A DNA stretch of 64,000 nt from Salinimicrobium sp049680855 (GCF_049680855.1 NZ_JBMPGS010000001.1:434001-498000); one strand, 5' to 3'. Shown: positions 44,128 through 53,235, counted from the first letter of the stretch. Numbers and translations: made by a program. Notes: a model not told the origin generated them from the letters alone.

Positions 44128-44376
44128 TTTTCTTCAAATTTTCTATTCTTCAAGGTAATGATTAAACTTATAAAATCAACTTAAGAGGCTCAAAATTAGG
44201 GTTAAATTATACTTAAAGCTGGTGTGCTTTATAATTTCTGAAGAGATTCAGGAGTCAATTTAATATAAGGTTCCCGCCCTGGAAATCTAAAAAAACCGTT
44301 AAGTATTTTATATGGAACAACAGAAGCAGGTGCAACTAAAAATTATTTCTTATTTTCAATTTAAATTAACCAACCA
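44128..44376. other. Gene-free 249-bp divergent region
   Basis: AT-rich sequence between two divergent genes, with no full TAnnTTTG element and no RNA gene recognised. A 27-codon ORF starting at about 44312 overlaps the start of the next gene and looks fortuitous. Confidence 0.4.
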
Positions 44377-45366
44377 ATGGCAAAGAGAATATTAATTACA
44401 GGGGCAGCCGGGTTCCTTGGATCACATTTGTGTGATAAATTTATTGATGAAGGATTTTATGTAATTGCGATGGACAATCTTATCACGGGGGACCTTCGTA
44501 ATATCGAGCATCTTTTTAAATTGGATAATTTTGAATTTCATCATCACGATGTTACCACTTTTGTTCATGTTCCGGGAAAACTAAATTATATTCTTCATTT
44601 TGCATCACCGGCCAGTCCCATTGATTATTTGAAAATTCCTATCCAGACTTTAAAGGTGGGTTCCCTGGGTACGCACAACCTTTTAGGTTTGGCAAAAGAG
44701 AAAAATGCGCGTATTCTCATCGCTTCCACTTCTGAAGTTTATGGAGATCCTCTGGTTCACCCGCAAACCGAGGAATACTATGGAAATGTCAATACCATAG
44801 GTCCACGGGGAGTATATGACGAAGCCAAAAGATTCCAGGAGTCTATCACTATGGCTTATCACCGCTATCATGGCCTCGAGACAAGAATAGTTAGAATTTT
44901 TAATACTTATGGACCAAGGATGCGGTTAAATGACGGGCGTGTCATTCCGGCGTTTATAGGTCAGGCGTTAAGAGGAGAAGACCTGACGGTTTTTGGAGAC
45001 GGTTCTCAAACGCGTTCCTTTTGCTACGTAGATGATGAAATAGAGGGGATTTACAGGCTTTTATTGAGTGATTATTCAGAGCCTGTGAACATTGGAAATC
45101 CGCATGAGATCACTATAAAAGATTTTGCTGAAGAGATCATCAAACTTACGGGCACAAACCAGAAGATCGTCTATAAACCTTTGCCAAAAGACGACCCCAT
45201 GCAGCGCCAGCCGGACATTTCCAAAGCCAGGGAAATCTTAGGATGGGAACCAAAGGTTTCCAGGAGTGAGGGAATGCAAAGAACCTACGATTACTTTAAG
45301 AATTTAAGCGAAGAAGAACTTCACAGGAGTGAACACAAAGATTTTTCACAACACGTTAGAAAGTAG
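44377..45366 (+). CDS. UDP-glucuronate decarboxylase-like SDR (UDP-xylose synthase family)
   Basis: A 329-residue extended SDR with ILITGAAGFLGSHLCDKF, the segment HFASPASPIDYLKIPIQT, the catalytic region STSEVYGDP and YDEAKRFQES, and VFGDGSQTRSFCYVDD. This set is typical of UDP-glucuronic acid decarboxylase, which yields UDP-xylose for polysaccharides. It lies close to rfbBACD and a family-2 glycosyltransferase, in agreement with cell-surface polysaccharide synthesis. The last ~15 residues are charged and extend past the core. Confidence 0.88.
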   Translation: MAKRILITGAAGFLGSHLCDKFIDEGFYVIAMDNLITGDLRNIEHLFKLDNFEFHHHDVTTFVHVPGKLNYILHFASPASPIDYLKIPIQTLKVGSLGTHNLLGLAKEKNARILIASTSEVYGDPLVHPQTEEYYGNVNTIGPRGVYDEAKRFQESITMAYHRYHGLETRIVRIFNTYGPRMRLNDGRVIPAFIGQALRGEDLTVFGDGSQTRSFCYVDDEIEGIYRLLLSDYSEPVNIGNPHEITIKDFAEEIIKLTGTNQKIVYKPLPKDDPMQRQPDISKAREILGWEPKVSRSEGMQRTYDYFKNLSEEELHRSEHKDFSQHVRK

Positions 45367-45435
45367 CCTGGAAAGTTGCAGTAGAATTTTTATGGAAAAT
45401 ATTTTCAGAAATAAAAATAAAATATTACTGTACCC

Positions 45436-45450
45436 AAAAATGGCATTTTA
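45436..45450. repeat. Dispersed palindrome copy ending at a start codon
   Basis: AAAAATGGCATTTTA differs at one position from the consensus. It ends at the base before the ATG of the glycosyltransferase gene. Confidence 0.6.
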
Positions 45451-46230
45451 ATGAAGAATTCTCCTGTGGTATCTATAGTGATGCCCGCTTATGATGCATC
45501 AAAATTTATTTCTGAAAGTATAGATTCTGTAAGGGCACAGACCTTTGCAGACTGGGAATTGATAATTATTGATGATGCTTCTAAAGATGAGACAAATCAT
45601 CTTGTGAAGGAGTATGTGCAACAGGATCAACGCATCAAACTGCATACGCTTCCCGTGAACCAGGGTGCAGGATTCGCTCGAAATATTGGAATAAAAGCTT
45701 CAGAAGGGGATTTCATTTCGTTCTTAGATGCAGATGATCTTTGGAAACCCCATAAACTTCAGGCTCAGCTGGATTTTATGAGAAACCACAAGCTTTCCAT
45801 GTGTTATTCCAGTTATGAATTGATGGATGAAGAGGGAAGGAGTCTTCAGGAAATGGTAAAAGCGCTTGAAAAGCTGACCTTTTCCAAGCTGCTGAAGGCA
45901 AACTATGTGGGTAATCTCACCGGAATTTACAACGCGAAAGAACTTGGGAAAATCTATTGTCCGCCCATTAGAAAAAGACAGGATTGGGCGATGTGGCTGC
46001 AGACGCTTAAAAAAGCGGGTGAGGCAAAAGGTATTTTGGAACCCCTGGCTACTTACAGGATGAGAAGAGGTTCTATTTCGGCAAATAAACAGGAAATGTT
46101 ACAGTATAATTATAAAGTTTACAGGAAAGTACTAAAATTTTCTGCGCTAAAAAGCAGCTATTGGATTTCGAGATTTTTATACGAACAGTTCTTTGTGAAA
46201 AGTAAGCAGCTGGTGAAGCTAAAGCAGTGA
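45451..46230 (+). CDS. Family 2 glycosyltransferase
   Basis: A 259-residue GT-A protein with VSIVMPAYDASKFISESIDS at the N-terminus, the nucleotide-sugar aspartates in IIDDASKDE and SFLDADDLW, and the downstream phrase RKRQDWAMWLQTL. It is expected to add a sugar to a surface polysaccharide or glycolipid on the cytoplasmic side. It has no membrane helix. Its end overlaps a convergent ligase gene by 12 bp. An almost perfect dispersed palindrome touches its start codon. Confidence 0.9.
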   Translation: MKNSPVVSIVMPAYDASKFISESIDSVRAQTFADWELIIIDDASKDETNHLVKEYVQQDQRIKLHTLPVNQGAGFARNIGIKASEGDFISFLDADDLWKPHKLQAQLDFMRNHKLSMCYSSYELMDEEGRSLQEMVKALEKLTFSKLLKANYVGNLTGIYNAKELGKIYCPPIRKRQDWAMWLQTLKKAGEAKGILEPLATYRMRRGSISANKQEMLQYNYKVYRKVLKFSALKSSYWISRFLYEQFFVKSKQLVKLKQ

Positions 46231-47526
46231 TTCAAACTGTTTCAGTTTTCCCCTTTTACTCCGGGTGAGAGTGGTTTGATGAACAAATTCCAGCTCCAGC
46301 CCTTCTTCCAGATAGTCTGTCATGGCTTTTCTTACCTTTTCTAATTTATGCTTCGAAAGTGCCATTTCTGAAACATATAAGATTTTGAATTTATCAGTTT
46401 CCGTTTGTTTGACCACGAATTCTTTTACCAGGCCTTCGTCTTCAATCACGGTTTTAGTGACATAATAAAAGGTAAGTCCCGGTACTACTTTTCCGCTGGG
46501 CAAAACAGCAACATCATTTGTTCGCCCGGAAAGTTGCTTTAAAAGCGGCTTTTTGGCACTGCTGCCAGCATCTAGGCTGCCCATATCTCCAATGTCATAA
46601 CGAATAAATGGATGGGCTTTGTTGTACAACGAGGTTACTACAATTCGGCCTTCTTCTCCTATGGGAAGCACCCTGTTTTGCTCATCCAGAATTTCAACAT
46701 ACATGGTTTCACTGTTAAAAATCCAATCTTTTTCGGCATTTTCGAACGCTAAAAGCCCCAGTTCGCTAGCGCCGTATTCATTCACCACCGGTACTCCAAA
46801 TTGTTTCTCCATGAGGATCCTATCTGTTTCAAAAAGCATTTCACTGGTGACAATGCATAATTTCAGGTTAGGAGAAAGGGTTTTAAGAATCATATTCTTC
46901 TTCCGAAGAAATTTAGCAAACAGCACGATGGAACTGGTGTAACCGTTGAGATAATCAAAATTCCTATTTCTGAAATCAACCAAAAATTCCTCCATTTTTG
47001 ACTCATTGAGATTGAAAATGGGAAAGCGGTAGCGAAATCCGAAGCGATCTTTTAACCGTTCTTTGAAGTATCCGAAGCGATCCAGCGGAATGCCGTAAAA
47101 CCGGGCCTGAATAGATTTATCCAGGTCAATACCATACCACTTGTAACGATCAATGAATTCAGCCCATGAAAGTGCGTGGCAAAAACGGTCTTTTGCGAAA
47201 ATAAAAGGAATTCCACTGGAGCCGGAAGTCTTGCCTACATAAACTTTTTTCAGGTTAAAACCGGTGCTTAAACGCTCCCCGAGCGGCCGCTGTAAATCTT
47301 CCTTTTTCATTACCGGCACGTCCTTCCACTCCCGAAAAGGACTGTTTCCGAAGAAATTTTTATAAAAAGAATTATTTGTAAGATGATATTGAACGATCTC
47401 TTTTTTTCTCTGCTCAACAAAAGCGGGATATTCGGCCGCAGGAATCCCCTGGATTTCCTTCAAAGCCTGTTGCGCTTTTTTAATGGGAAACCTGTTGAGT
47501 TGTAGAGAAAGGCTAAACCAGTTCAA
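46219..47526 (-). CDS. CapK/PaaK-like adenylate-forming ligase
   Basis: A 435-residue protein of the phenylacetate-CoA ligase/CapK group. The phosphate-binding motif VGKTSGSSGIPFIF lies near residue 102, followed by NEYGASELGLLAFEN and HPFIRYDIGDMG. CapK-type members are found in capsule and polysaccharide loci, where they may activate an acyl group. Its placement next to a glycosyltransferase and sugar-nucleotide genes fits that setting. The substrate is unknown. It overlaps the convergent glycosyltransferase by 12 bp and is divergent from purD. Confidence 0.85.
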   Translation of the reverse strand: MNWFSLSLQLNRFPIKKAQQALKEIQGIPAAEYPAFVEQRKKEIVQYHLTNNSFYKNFFGNSPFREWKDVPVMKKEDLQRPLGERLSTGFNLKKVYVGKTSGSSGIPFIFAKDRFCHALSWAEFIDRYKWYGIDLDKSIQARFYGIPLDRFGYFKERLKDRFGFRYRFPIFNLNESKMEEFLVDFRNRNFDYLNGYTSSIVLFAKFLRKKNMILKTLSPNLKLCIVTSEMLFETDRILMEKQFGVPVVNEYGASELGLLAFENAEKDWIFNSETMYVEILDEQNRVLPIGEEGRIVVTSLYNKAHPFIRYDIGDMGSLDAGSSAKKPLLKQLSGRTNDVAVLPSGKVVPGLTFYYVTKTVIEDEGLVKEFVVKQTETDKFKILYVSEMALSKHKLEKVRKAMTDYLEEGLELEFVHQTTLTRSKRGKLKQFESLL

Positions 47527-47558
47527 TGGCGAAATAATTTCTTTTTTGTGTGAATAAA

Positions 47559-47590
47559 TTGGTGCTTCAATTTACAAACATTTATTTTTG
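47559..47590 (+). promoter_or_regulatory. Candidate promoter of purD
   Basis: TTGG at 47559-47562 and TATTTTTG at 47583-47590 are spaced by 20 bp, matching the Bacteroidota pattern; the leader would be about 23 nt. Confidence 0.6.
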
Positions 47591-47618
47591 ACACAAGAAT
47601 TAAAACCACTTTGAAAAT

Positions 47619-48893
47619 ATGAACATTCTAATATTGGGTTCAGGCGGGCGCGAGCATACTTTTGCGTACAAGATCGCACAAAGCAAGAATTGCAGCAAAT
47701 TGTTTGTTGCTCCCGGAAATGCGGGAACTTCAAAAATAGCATCTAATGTTGCTATTAAGGTGACCGATTTTGAGGCCATAAAAGAATTTGTGCTCAAGGA
47801 AAGAATGGAAATGCTCATCGTGGGTCCAGAAGATCCCTTGGTACAGGGAATTCAGGATTATTTTGAAAAGGATGAGCAGCTTAAAAATGTGATGGTTATT
47901 GGTCCTTCAAAAAGAGGCGCTCTTCTTGAAGGTAGTAAAGAACGTGCCAAGGAATTCATGGCATTGTACAAAATTCCAACAGCTGCCTACCAAAGCTTTA
48001 CTGCGGAAAGTTTAGACGCCGGGAAGCAATTTCTTGAAACTCTAAAGCCGCCATACGTGCTAAAAGCAGACGGTTTGGCCGCAGGAAAAGGGGTTTTGAT
48101 CCTTAACGACATAGAAGAAGCCAGAACAGAACTGGAAAACATGCTCACCCACAGTAAATTTGGAGAAGCCGGCTCTACCGTAGTGATCGAAGAATTTCTC
48201 GACGGAGTGGAATTAAGCGTTTTCGTCCTCACTGACGGTGAAAACTATTTGACCTTGCCAACCGCCAAAGACTATAAAAGAATTGGAGAAGGCAACACTG
48301 GATTGAATACCGGTGGAATGGGAGCGATTTCCCCGGTTCCGTTTGCCGATGAGGTTTTTATGAAGAAAATTGAGGACCGAATTGTCAAACCAACGGTAGA
48401 GGGTATTAAAAAAGAAAAGATCACCTACAAAGGCTTTATTTTCATCGGACTTATAAAAGTAGGGGAGGAGCCTTACGTCATTGAATATAACGTGAGAATG
48501 GGCGACCCAGAGACAGAAGTGGTGCTCCCAAGGATAAAATCTGATCTTGTAGAGGTTTTCAAGAAGACTTCTGAAGGAAAGCTGAATGAGGTGAACCTGG
48601 AGATCGAGGAACAGTCTGCAGCTACAGTAATGCTGGTTTCAGGCGGTTACCCCGAAGCTTATGAAAAAGGTAAAGTAATTACAGGTCTTGAAAATATAGA
48701 AGATTCACTTGTTTTCCACGCAGGGACTTCCGAAGAAAATGGAACGGTAAAAACGAATGGAGGCCGCGTGATCGCTGTGACTTCCTTTGGGGAAGATTAC
48801 AAACAGGCACTAAAAAAATCTTACCAAAATGTAGAAAAACTACATTTCGATAAGATGTATTTTAGAAAAGATCTTGGTTTCGACTTATCCTAA
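47619..48893 (+). CDS. purD: Phosphoribosylamine--glycine ligase
   Basis: A 424-residue ATP-grasp enzyme with MNILILGSGGREHTFAYKI, the glycine-rich loop KADGLAAGKGV and the PurD phrase NTGGMGAISPVPF. It forms glycinamide ribonucleotide, the second step of purine synthesis. No other pur gene is close. Its 3' end overlaps the convergent small gene at 48885 by 9 bp. Confidence 0.97.
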   Translation: MNILILGSGGREHTFAYKIAQSKNCSKLFVAPGNAGTSKIASNVAIKVTDFEAIKEFVLKERMEMLIVGPEDPLVQGIQDYFEKDEQLKNVMVIGPSKRGALLEGSKERAKEFMALYKIPTAAYQSFTAESLDAGKQFLETLKPPYVLKADGLAAGKGVLILNDIEEARTELENMLTHSKFGEAGSTVVIEEFLDGVELSVFVLTDGENYLTLPTAKDYKRIGEGNTGLNTGGMGAISPVPFADEVFMKKIEDRIVKPTVEGIKKEKITYKGFIFIGLIKVGEEPYVIEYNVRMGDPETEVVLPRIKSDLVEVFKKTSEGKLNEVNLEIEEQSAATVMLVSGGYPEAYEKGKVITGLENIEDSLVFHAGTSEENGTVKTNGGRVIAVTSFGEDYKQALKKSYQNVEKLHFDKMYFRKDLGFDLS

Positions 48894-49115
48894 GAAGGAA
48901 TGAGCAGAAGGGTCTCTGTCTTCTTCGTTATTGTCGTTGAAACTTTTGAGTTGCTTCATCCAGTAAACAAATGCTGCCATTGCAACTATAACAAAAATCC
49001 AGTTGAGAAGGTTAGCTAACCACCAGCTGTCAAGTTCCAGCGTGCGCAGGTAATCTAATGGAGCAAATGCAATATCTTCAAAAAACGACTGTATGCCTTC
49101 AAAAAAATCCCTCAT
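48885..49115 (-). CDS. Small single-helix membrane protein (DUF6341-like)
   Basis: A 76-residue protein from the Met of MRDFFEGIQSFFEDIAFAPL; a longer reading frame to 49211 runs into the divergent gene and is unlikely. A single membrane helix (LLNWIFVIVAMAAFVYWM) is followed by KQLKSFNDNNEEDRDPSAHS. I believe it matches a small flavobacterial family paired with a DUF6427-like protein, as here. Function is unknown. Confidence 0.75.
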   Translation of the reverse strand: MRDFFEGIQSFFEDIAFAPLDYLRTLELDSWWLANLLNWIFVIVAMAAFVYWMKQLKSFNDNNEEDRDPSAHSFLG

Positions 49116-49155
49116 TGTACATATATTTAGAGTCACAAAAATATAAAAAACCTCA

Positions 49156-50079
49156 ATGCTAACAAGCTTTTTTAGCAAAACAAGGCCTATTAGTTTTATT
49201 GTAATTGCCACTTACATGGTGATCTTCTACAGTCTCGCTGTTTTTGACGGTAATTTTGAACCGACTCTTTTGGAGATTTCTAAAGAAGTTATGGTGCTGG
49301 TAGTGTTCATCTTAAGCAGCGTTCTTATGGATTTCATTGCGAAGCGAAATGAGATCACCTCAAGAAATGCATATAAAACCATCCTTTTTGCCGCCTTTGC
49401 CTGCATGTTGTTTGCTGCACTCAAGAATGATGATGTGATGCTGGCCAATTTTTTCGTACTCCTGGCAATGCGGCGGGTGATAAGTTTAAAAACGCAGCGT
49501 GAGACGAAGAAAAAGATTTTTGATGCGACCTTATGGATTTGTGTTGCTTCCCTTTTTTATTTCTGGTCTATTCTTTTTGTGGGCGTTGTTTTCTTCGGAA
49601 TTATTATTCACGTGAGTCATAATATCAGGAATTGGCTGGTACCGGTTTTATCTTTTCTAACTATTCTATCCATTGGTACCTGTGTGAGTCTACTTATAAA
49701 TGATACTTTTTATACTTTTTCTGAATGGTTTCAGGAGAGTAAATTTGATTTTTCTGAATATAGGAATCCGGCGGTTCTTTTTCCTGTATCTTTTTTACTG
49801 GCCTTAAGCCTTTGGTCACTGGTTTTTTACCTGGGAATTATTCAAAGGGCGAGTTCTATGTTAAAATCCTCCCTGCTCCTGGTTTTGCTGTACTTTTTCA
49901 TCGCCATAGGAGTGGCGGTTCTCGCACCTACCAAAAACAGCAGCGAATTGATCTTTTTTCTTGCGCCACTAGCCATTATAGTAACCAACTATTTTCAGTT
50001 GCTAAAGGACAAATGGTTTCAGGAAGTCTTATTATGGTTGGTAGTAAGTCTGCCGGTGCTGCTTCTGGTTTTGTTCTAG
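49156..50079 (+). CDS. Polytopic membrane protein (DUF6427-like)
   Basis: A 307-residue protein with about eight to ten hydrophobic segments and few charged residues. It begins MLTSFFSKTRPISFIVIATY, a start I associate with the DUF6427 family in flavobacteria. It is divergent from the DUF6341-like gene with only 40 bp between them, so the pair may be co-regulated. No transport or enzyme motif is visible. Confidence 0.75.
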   Translation: MLTSFFSKTRPISFIVIATYMVIFYSLAVFDGNFEPTLLEISKEVMVLVVFILSSVLMDFIAKRNEITSRNAYKTILFAAFACMLFAALKNDDVMLANFFVLLAMRRVISLKTQRETKKKIFDATLWICVASLFYFWSILFVGVVFFGIIIHVSHNIRNWLVPVLSFLTILSIGTCVSLLINDTFYTFSEWFQESKFDFSEYRNPAVLFPVSFLLALSLWSLVFYLGIIQRASSMLKSSLLLVLLYFFIAIGVAVLAPTKNSSELIFFLAPLAIIVTNYFQLLKDKWFQEVLLWLVVSLPVLLLVLF

Positions 50080-50086
50080 AGGTTCC

Positions 50087-50101
50087 AAAAATGGTATTTT
50101 C
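50087..50101. repeat. Dispersed palindrome copy, intergenic
   Basis: AAAAATGGTATTTTC has two mismatches to AAAAATGNCATTTTT and begins 7 bp after a stop codon. The remaining gap to 50257 is AT-rich with one -7-like element. Confidence 0.5.
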
Positions 50102-50181
50102 CGGGATAATTTTTTAATTTCATAAGGGCGCAGGAGCATTTGATTAAGCCGCCTATCTTTAGATACTATTAAGAATTATAA

Positions 50182-50189
50182 TACCTTTG
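50182..50189 (+). promoter_or_regulatory. Candidate -7 element for the DUF4254 gene
   Basis: TACCTTTG matches TAnnTTTG, with an implied leader of about 63 nt to the ATG at 50258. Confidence 0.45.
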
Positions 50190-50257
50190 CTTTCTATGGA
50201 ATTCAATGCGTATTATTCCGTAGAATTAGCAACAAAAGACATTCAAAACCACATAAT

Positions 50258-50866
50258 ATGTTTTCAGATAAGGCAAATAAGGTATTTCAGGAAGTAATTG
50301 AAAAATATCACGTCATAAACACAGTAGGGCAGGAGTTTTCAAATCCGTACGATGAAAAAGATCAGCTAATTGAGCACTTGTTGTTCAGAAAATGCTGGAT
50401 AGATACCGTACAATGGCATTATGAAGACATTATTCGTGACCCGAACATCAATCCTGAAGCCGCTTTAAAACTGAAACGCCAAATTGACGCTTCCAACCAG
50501 GACAGGACAGATATGGTGGAATATATTGATAGTTATTTTCTGGATCTTTTCAAGGATGTGAAGCCAAAAAAAGATGCTACCATAAATTCTGAAAGTCCGG
50601 CGTGGGCAATAGATCGTCTTTCCATTCTAGCGCTTAAGATCTATCATATGAACGAAGAAGCGAACCGGGCAGATGCTTCCCAGGAGCACCAAATGAAATG
50701 CCAGGCAAAACTTGACGTTTTACTGGAACAAAGAGTAGATCTCTCTACTGCAATTAACCAACTTTTGGAGGATATTGCCGAAGGGAAAAAGTACATGAAA
50801 GTTTATAAGCAAATGAAAATGTACAATGATGAAGAACTGAATCCTGTTTTAAGAGGAACCAAATAA
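50258..50866 (+). CDS. DUF4254 family protein
   Basis: A 202-residue soluble, mostly helical protein. The sequence includes CWIDTVQWHYEDIIRDPNIN near residue 45 and SPAWAIDRLSILALKIYHM, which are characteristic of the DUF4254 family. Members are often next to family-9 (heptosyltransferase-type) glycosyltransferases, as here with a 22-bp gap, so a link to LPS or surface glycan assembly is likely but unproven. No catalytic motif can be named. Confidence 0.85.
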   Translation: MFSDKANKVFQEVIEKYHVINTVGQEFSNPYDEKDQLIEHLLFRKCWIDTVQWHYEDIIRDPNINPEAALKLKRQIDASNQDRTDMVEYIDSYFLDLFKDVKPKKDATINSESPAWAIDRLSILALKIYHMNEEANRADASQEHQMKCQAKLDVLLEQRVDLSTAINQLLEDIAEGKKYMKVYKQMKMYNDEELNPVLRGTK

Positions 50867-50888
50867 TGCCCTTTTTGGAATACCTGTT

Positions 50889-51926
50889 ATGAAAATACCA
50901 AAGCACATCCTCGTCATCCGGTTGTCGGCCATGGGCGATGTCGCAATGATGGTGCCGGTGCTTACGAATGTTGCGCAGGAGTATCCGGGGATTAAGTTTA
51001 CGTTGCTTACCAAAAAGCAATTTGCACCCCTTTTTGAAGATTTATCTAACGTAATTGTTTTTGAAGCTGATATTAGAGGGAAACACAAAGGCATTCCCGG
51101 ATTAAAGCGCCTGGCGAAAGAACTTCGGAAGGAAGGCATTGATGCCGTGGCCGATTTGCACAACGTATTGCGGTCAAATGTTCTCAAAGCCTGGTTTAGT
51201 TTCTACGGAATTCCAGTCAAACAGATCAACAAGGGCAGAAAGGAAAAGAAAGCATTAACCAGGCCGGAGAACAAGATTTTCAAGCAGTTAAAAACCACCC
51301 ATCAGCGCTATGCAGATGTTTTTGATGCCCTTGGCGTGCCGGTAGATGTGTCAACTTTTGAATCTTTAAAGATAAAAACCCTTACACCCGAAGTAAGAAA
51401 AATAACAGGAACCCAACCAAAAAAATGGCTGGGAATTGCTCCTTTTGCACAGCATGCTTCAAAAGTCTATCCTATAGATTTAATGGAAGAGGTTTTGAAA
51501 GAACTTGAAAAAGATCTACAGCTGCAAATTTTCCTTTTTGGCGGCGGAAGCAAAGAAATAGAAATTCTGGATCAATGGGAAAGCAACTATTCTAATGCTA
51601 CGAGTATGGCGGGAAAAGTCTCTTTTAAGGACGAACTGGCGCTTATCTCTAATCTAGATGCAATGCTCTCTATGGACAGCGGGAATGGCCATTTAGCAGC
51701 GAATTTCCGGATTCCCGTAATTACCATGTGGGGACTTACTCATCCATTCACCGGGTTTGCTCCTTACGGGCAGCCGAAAAACCATCAGTTGTTACCTGAC
51801 CTTGAAAAATATCCGCAGATCCCTACTTCCGTTTACGGAAAAACGGTGCCGGAAGGCTATGAAAATGCCATGCGCAGCATTTCCCCGGAAATGGTGGTGA
51901 AAAAAATTAAAGAGGTAGCCCCCTAG
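50889..51926 (+). CDS. Family 9 glycosyltransferase (heptosyltransferase-like)
   Basis: A 345-residue GT-B protein with HILVIRLSAMGDVAMMVPVL at the N-terminus, a phrase of the ADP-heptose:LPS heptosyltransferase family. The C-terminal donor-binding region is DAMLSMDSGNGHLAANFRIP near residue 257 with MWGLTHPFTGFAP. It should add a sugar to the core of a lipopolysaccharide-like molecule. Its final codons (VAP then TAG) are formed by a C-rich repeat that is mirrored after the convergent gene. Confidence 0.9.
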   Translation: MKIPKHILVIRLSAMGDVAMMVPVLTNVAQEYPGIKFTLLTKKQFAPLFEDLSNVIVFEADIRGKHKGIPGLKRLAKELRKEGIDAVADLHNVLRSNVLKAWFSFYGIPVKQINKGRKEKKALTRPENKIFKQLKTTHQRYADVFDALGVPVDVSTFESLKIKTLTPEVRKITGTQPKKWLGIAPFAQHASKVYPIDLMEEVLKELEKDLQLQIFLFGGGSKEIEILDQWESNYSNATSMAGKVSFKDELALISNLDAMLSMDSGNGHLAANFRIPVITMWGLTHPFTGFAPYGQPKNHQLLPDLEKYPQIPTSVYGKTVPEGYENAMRSISPEMVVKKIKEVAP

Positions 51927-51942
51927 CCCCCACAGGGGGAAC
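51915..51942 (+). repeat. C/G-rich inverted repeat, left arm
   Basis: GTAGCCCCCTAGCCCCCACA followed by GGGGGAAC. The GTAGCCCCC part is mirrored at 52029-52054. The arm supplies the stop codon of the family-9 glycosyltransferase and includes its own small CCCCC-ACA-GGGGG hairpin. Confidence 0.7.
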
Positions 51943-51980
51943 AATCTTACTTTTACGTTACTGTTTTCTAAAATAAAACA

Positions 51981-52007
51981 AAAGCGGCAAAGCCGCTTTA
52001 AATTTTT
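51981..52007. terminator. Terminator between convergent genes
   Basis: AAAGCGGC pairs with GCCGCTTT around a three-base loop, followed by AAATTTTT. It lies in the middle of the larger inverted repeat. Confidence 0.7.
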
Positions 52008-52028
52008 AAGTATGAGTGTAAAAACTGC

Positions 52029-52054
52029 CTTCTTTGGGGGGTTGCGGGGGCTAC
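52029..52054 (-). repeat. C/G-rich inverted repeat, right arm
   Basis: Read on the minus strand it begins GTAGCCCCCGCAACCCCCC, mirroring the left arm. Its first bases supply the TAG stop codon of the reductase gene. Confidence 0.7.
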
Positions 52055-53103
52055 ACGTCATCATAATCCACCTTCAGCGTTGAGGTGGTTGGATGCGCCT
52101 GGCAGGTCAATACCAGTCCTTCTTCAATTTCGCTGTCAACAAGAATGGAGTTTTTCTGCATTTCAGCTTTTCCTTCAGTGATTCGTGCAACACAACTGCT
52201 GCAAATTCCGCCCTGGCAGGAATAAGGAACATCAAGTCCTTGCTCTAATGCTGCTTCCAGAACGGTTGCTGTTTGTGCCATTTTAAAGGTAGTTTCTTCA
52301 TCGTCTACCATAATTGTTAATTCGGTAGATCCTTCTAAATTGGCCTGCACTTCACCTTCATCGCTGGTGCTGAACAATTCAAAGGCAATATTTTCTTTCG
52401 GAATTCCATTCTCCAGCAATACCTCCTTTACCAGGTCAATCATGGTTTCAGGTCCGCAGAGGTAAAATTTCCTAAAGTCTTCAGACTTGAACTTATTTTT
52501 GGTGACATAATTTACGGTGGCCTTATCAATCCTTCCGTAATGACAATTTTCTTCGTTGCAACGGCTGTAAACGAATTCTATAAAAAGCCGTTCAGGGAAT
52601 TTTGCTTGTAGTTCCAGTAATTCCTTGAAAAAGATGGTTTCATCTGGAGTTCTGTTTCCGTAGACAAGAATGAATCTGCTTAGAGGCTCTTCTCTCAATA
52701 CTGTTTTCAGGATAGACAGTACAGGGGTAATTCCACTTCCTGCAGCAAAGGCAGCATAGGTTTGAGGCTTTTCATGGTTTTCAGGTTCAAAGACAAATTT
52801 CCCTTCTGGTGGGTGAACTTCCAGCATATCGCCCGCCTTTAATTTGTTGTTGGCGATAACAGAAAATGTTCCGTCTTTTACCTCTTTTACAGTGACTTTA
52901 AAGCTGTCGCCTGTTGGAGGTGAACATAAAGAATAGGCACGTCTTACTTCTTTACCATCTATGTTGGTCTTAACGGTAATATACTGTCCTGCTTTGAAAG
53001 AAAATTTTTGCTTAAGCTCTTCGGGTATTTCAAAAGCTATGCTTACTGCTTTGGGAGTTTCCCTAATAATTTCTTTGATTTTCAGAGAATAAAAATCACT
53101 CAT
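52051..53103 (-). CDS. FAD/2Fe-2S oxidoreductase (PaaE/ferredoxin-NADP reductase-like)
   Basis: A 350-residue protein with an N-terminal FAD domain (RRAYSLCSPP near residue 54), an NAD(P) domain (GSGITPVLSI near residue 122, and LCGPETMIDLV), and a C-terminal plant-type 2Fe-2S domain. The cluster ligands are in CQGGICSSC and the distant TCQAHP. This is the layout of PaaE-type reductases, which pass electrons from NAD(P)H to an oxygenase or another acceptor. No oxygenase gene is adjacent, so the partner is unknown. The gene end coincides with the GC-rich repeat arm. Confidence 0.9.
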   Translation of the reverse strand: MSDFYSLKIKEIIRETPKAVSIAFEIPEELKQKFSFKAGQYITVKTNIDGKEVRRAYSLCSPPTGDSFKVTVKEVKDGTFSVIANNKLKAGDMLEVHPPEGKFVFEPENHEKPQTYAAFAAGSGITPVLSILKTVLREEPLSRFILVYGNRTPDETIFFKELLELQAKFPERLFIEFVYSRCNEENCHYGRIDKATVNYVTKNKFKSEDFRKFYLCGPETMIDLVKEVLLENGIPKENIAFELFSTSDEGEVQANLEGSTELTIMVDDEETTFKMAQTATVLEAALEQGLDVPYSCQGGICSSCVARITEGKAEMQKNSILVDSEIEEGLVLTCQAHPTTSTLKVDYDDV

Positions 53104-53174
53104 TGTCTTTGCTTATTTAAGGGCAAAAATACGAAGTATGAGTTGTAAATTCCTTAACAATATCAAAAAAGGTA

Positions 53175-53193
53175 TACCTAAGTTTCTTAGGTA
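53175..53193. promoter_or_regulatory. Palindromic operator candidate before padR
   Basis: TACCTAA-N5-TTAGGTA is a perfect 7-bp inverted repeat. It lies over the expected -33 region of the TATGTTTG element at 53208-53215, a position suited to autorepression by the PadR protein. Confidence 0.6.
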
Positions 53194-53207
53194 CTCAAAA
53201 AATTTGT

Positions 53208-53215
53208 TATGTTTG
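53208..53215 (+). promoter_or_regulatory. Candidate -7 element of the padR operon
   Basis: TATGTTTG matches TAnnTTTG. It overlaps the ATG at 53209, which argues for the in-frame ATG at 53236 as the true start. Confidence 0.5.
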
Positions 53216-53235
53216 AAGAAGGAAAAGACCAAGTA

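Noticed and set aside
44312..44395. 27-codon ORF before the UDP-xylose-synthase-like gene
   Set aside because: It overlaps the start of that gene in another frame and has no membrane or domain pattern.
49606..49622. TTCACGTGA at 49611 as a parS site
   Set aside because: The match is limited to the core and the flanks are not symmetric.
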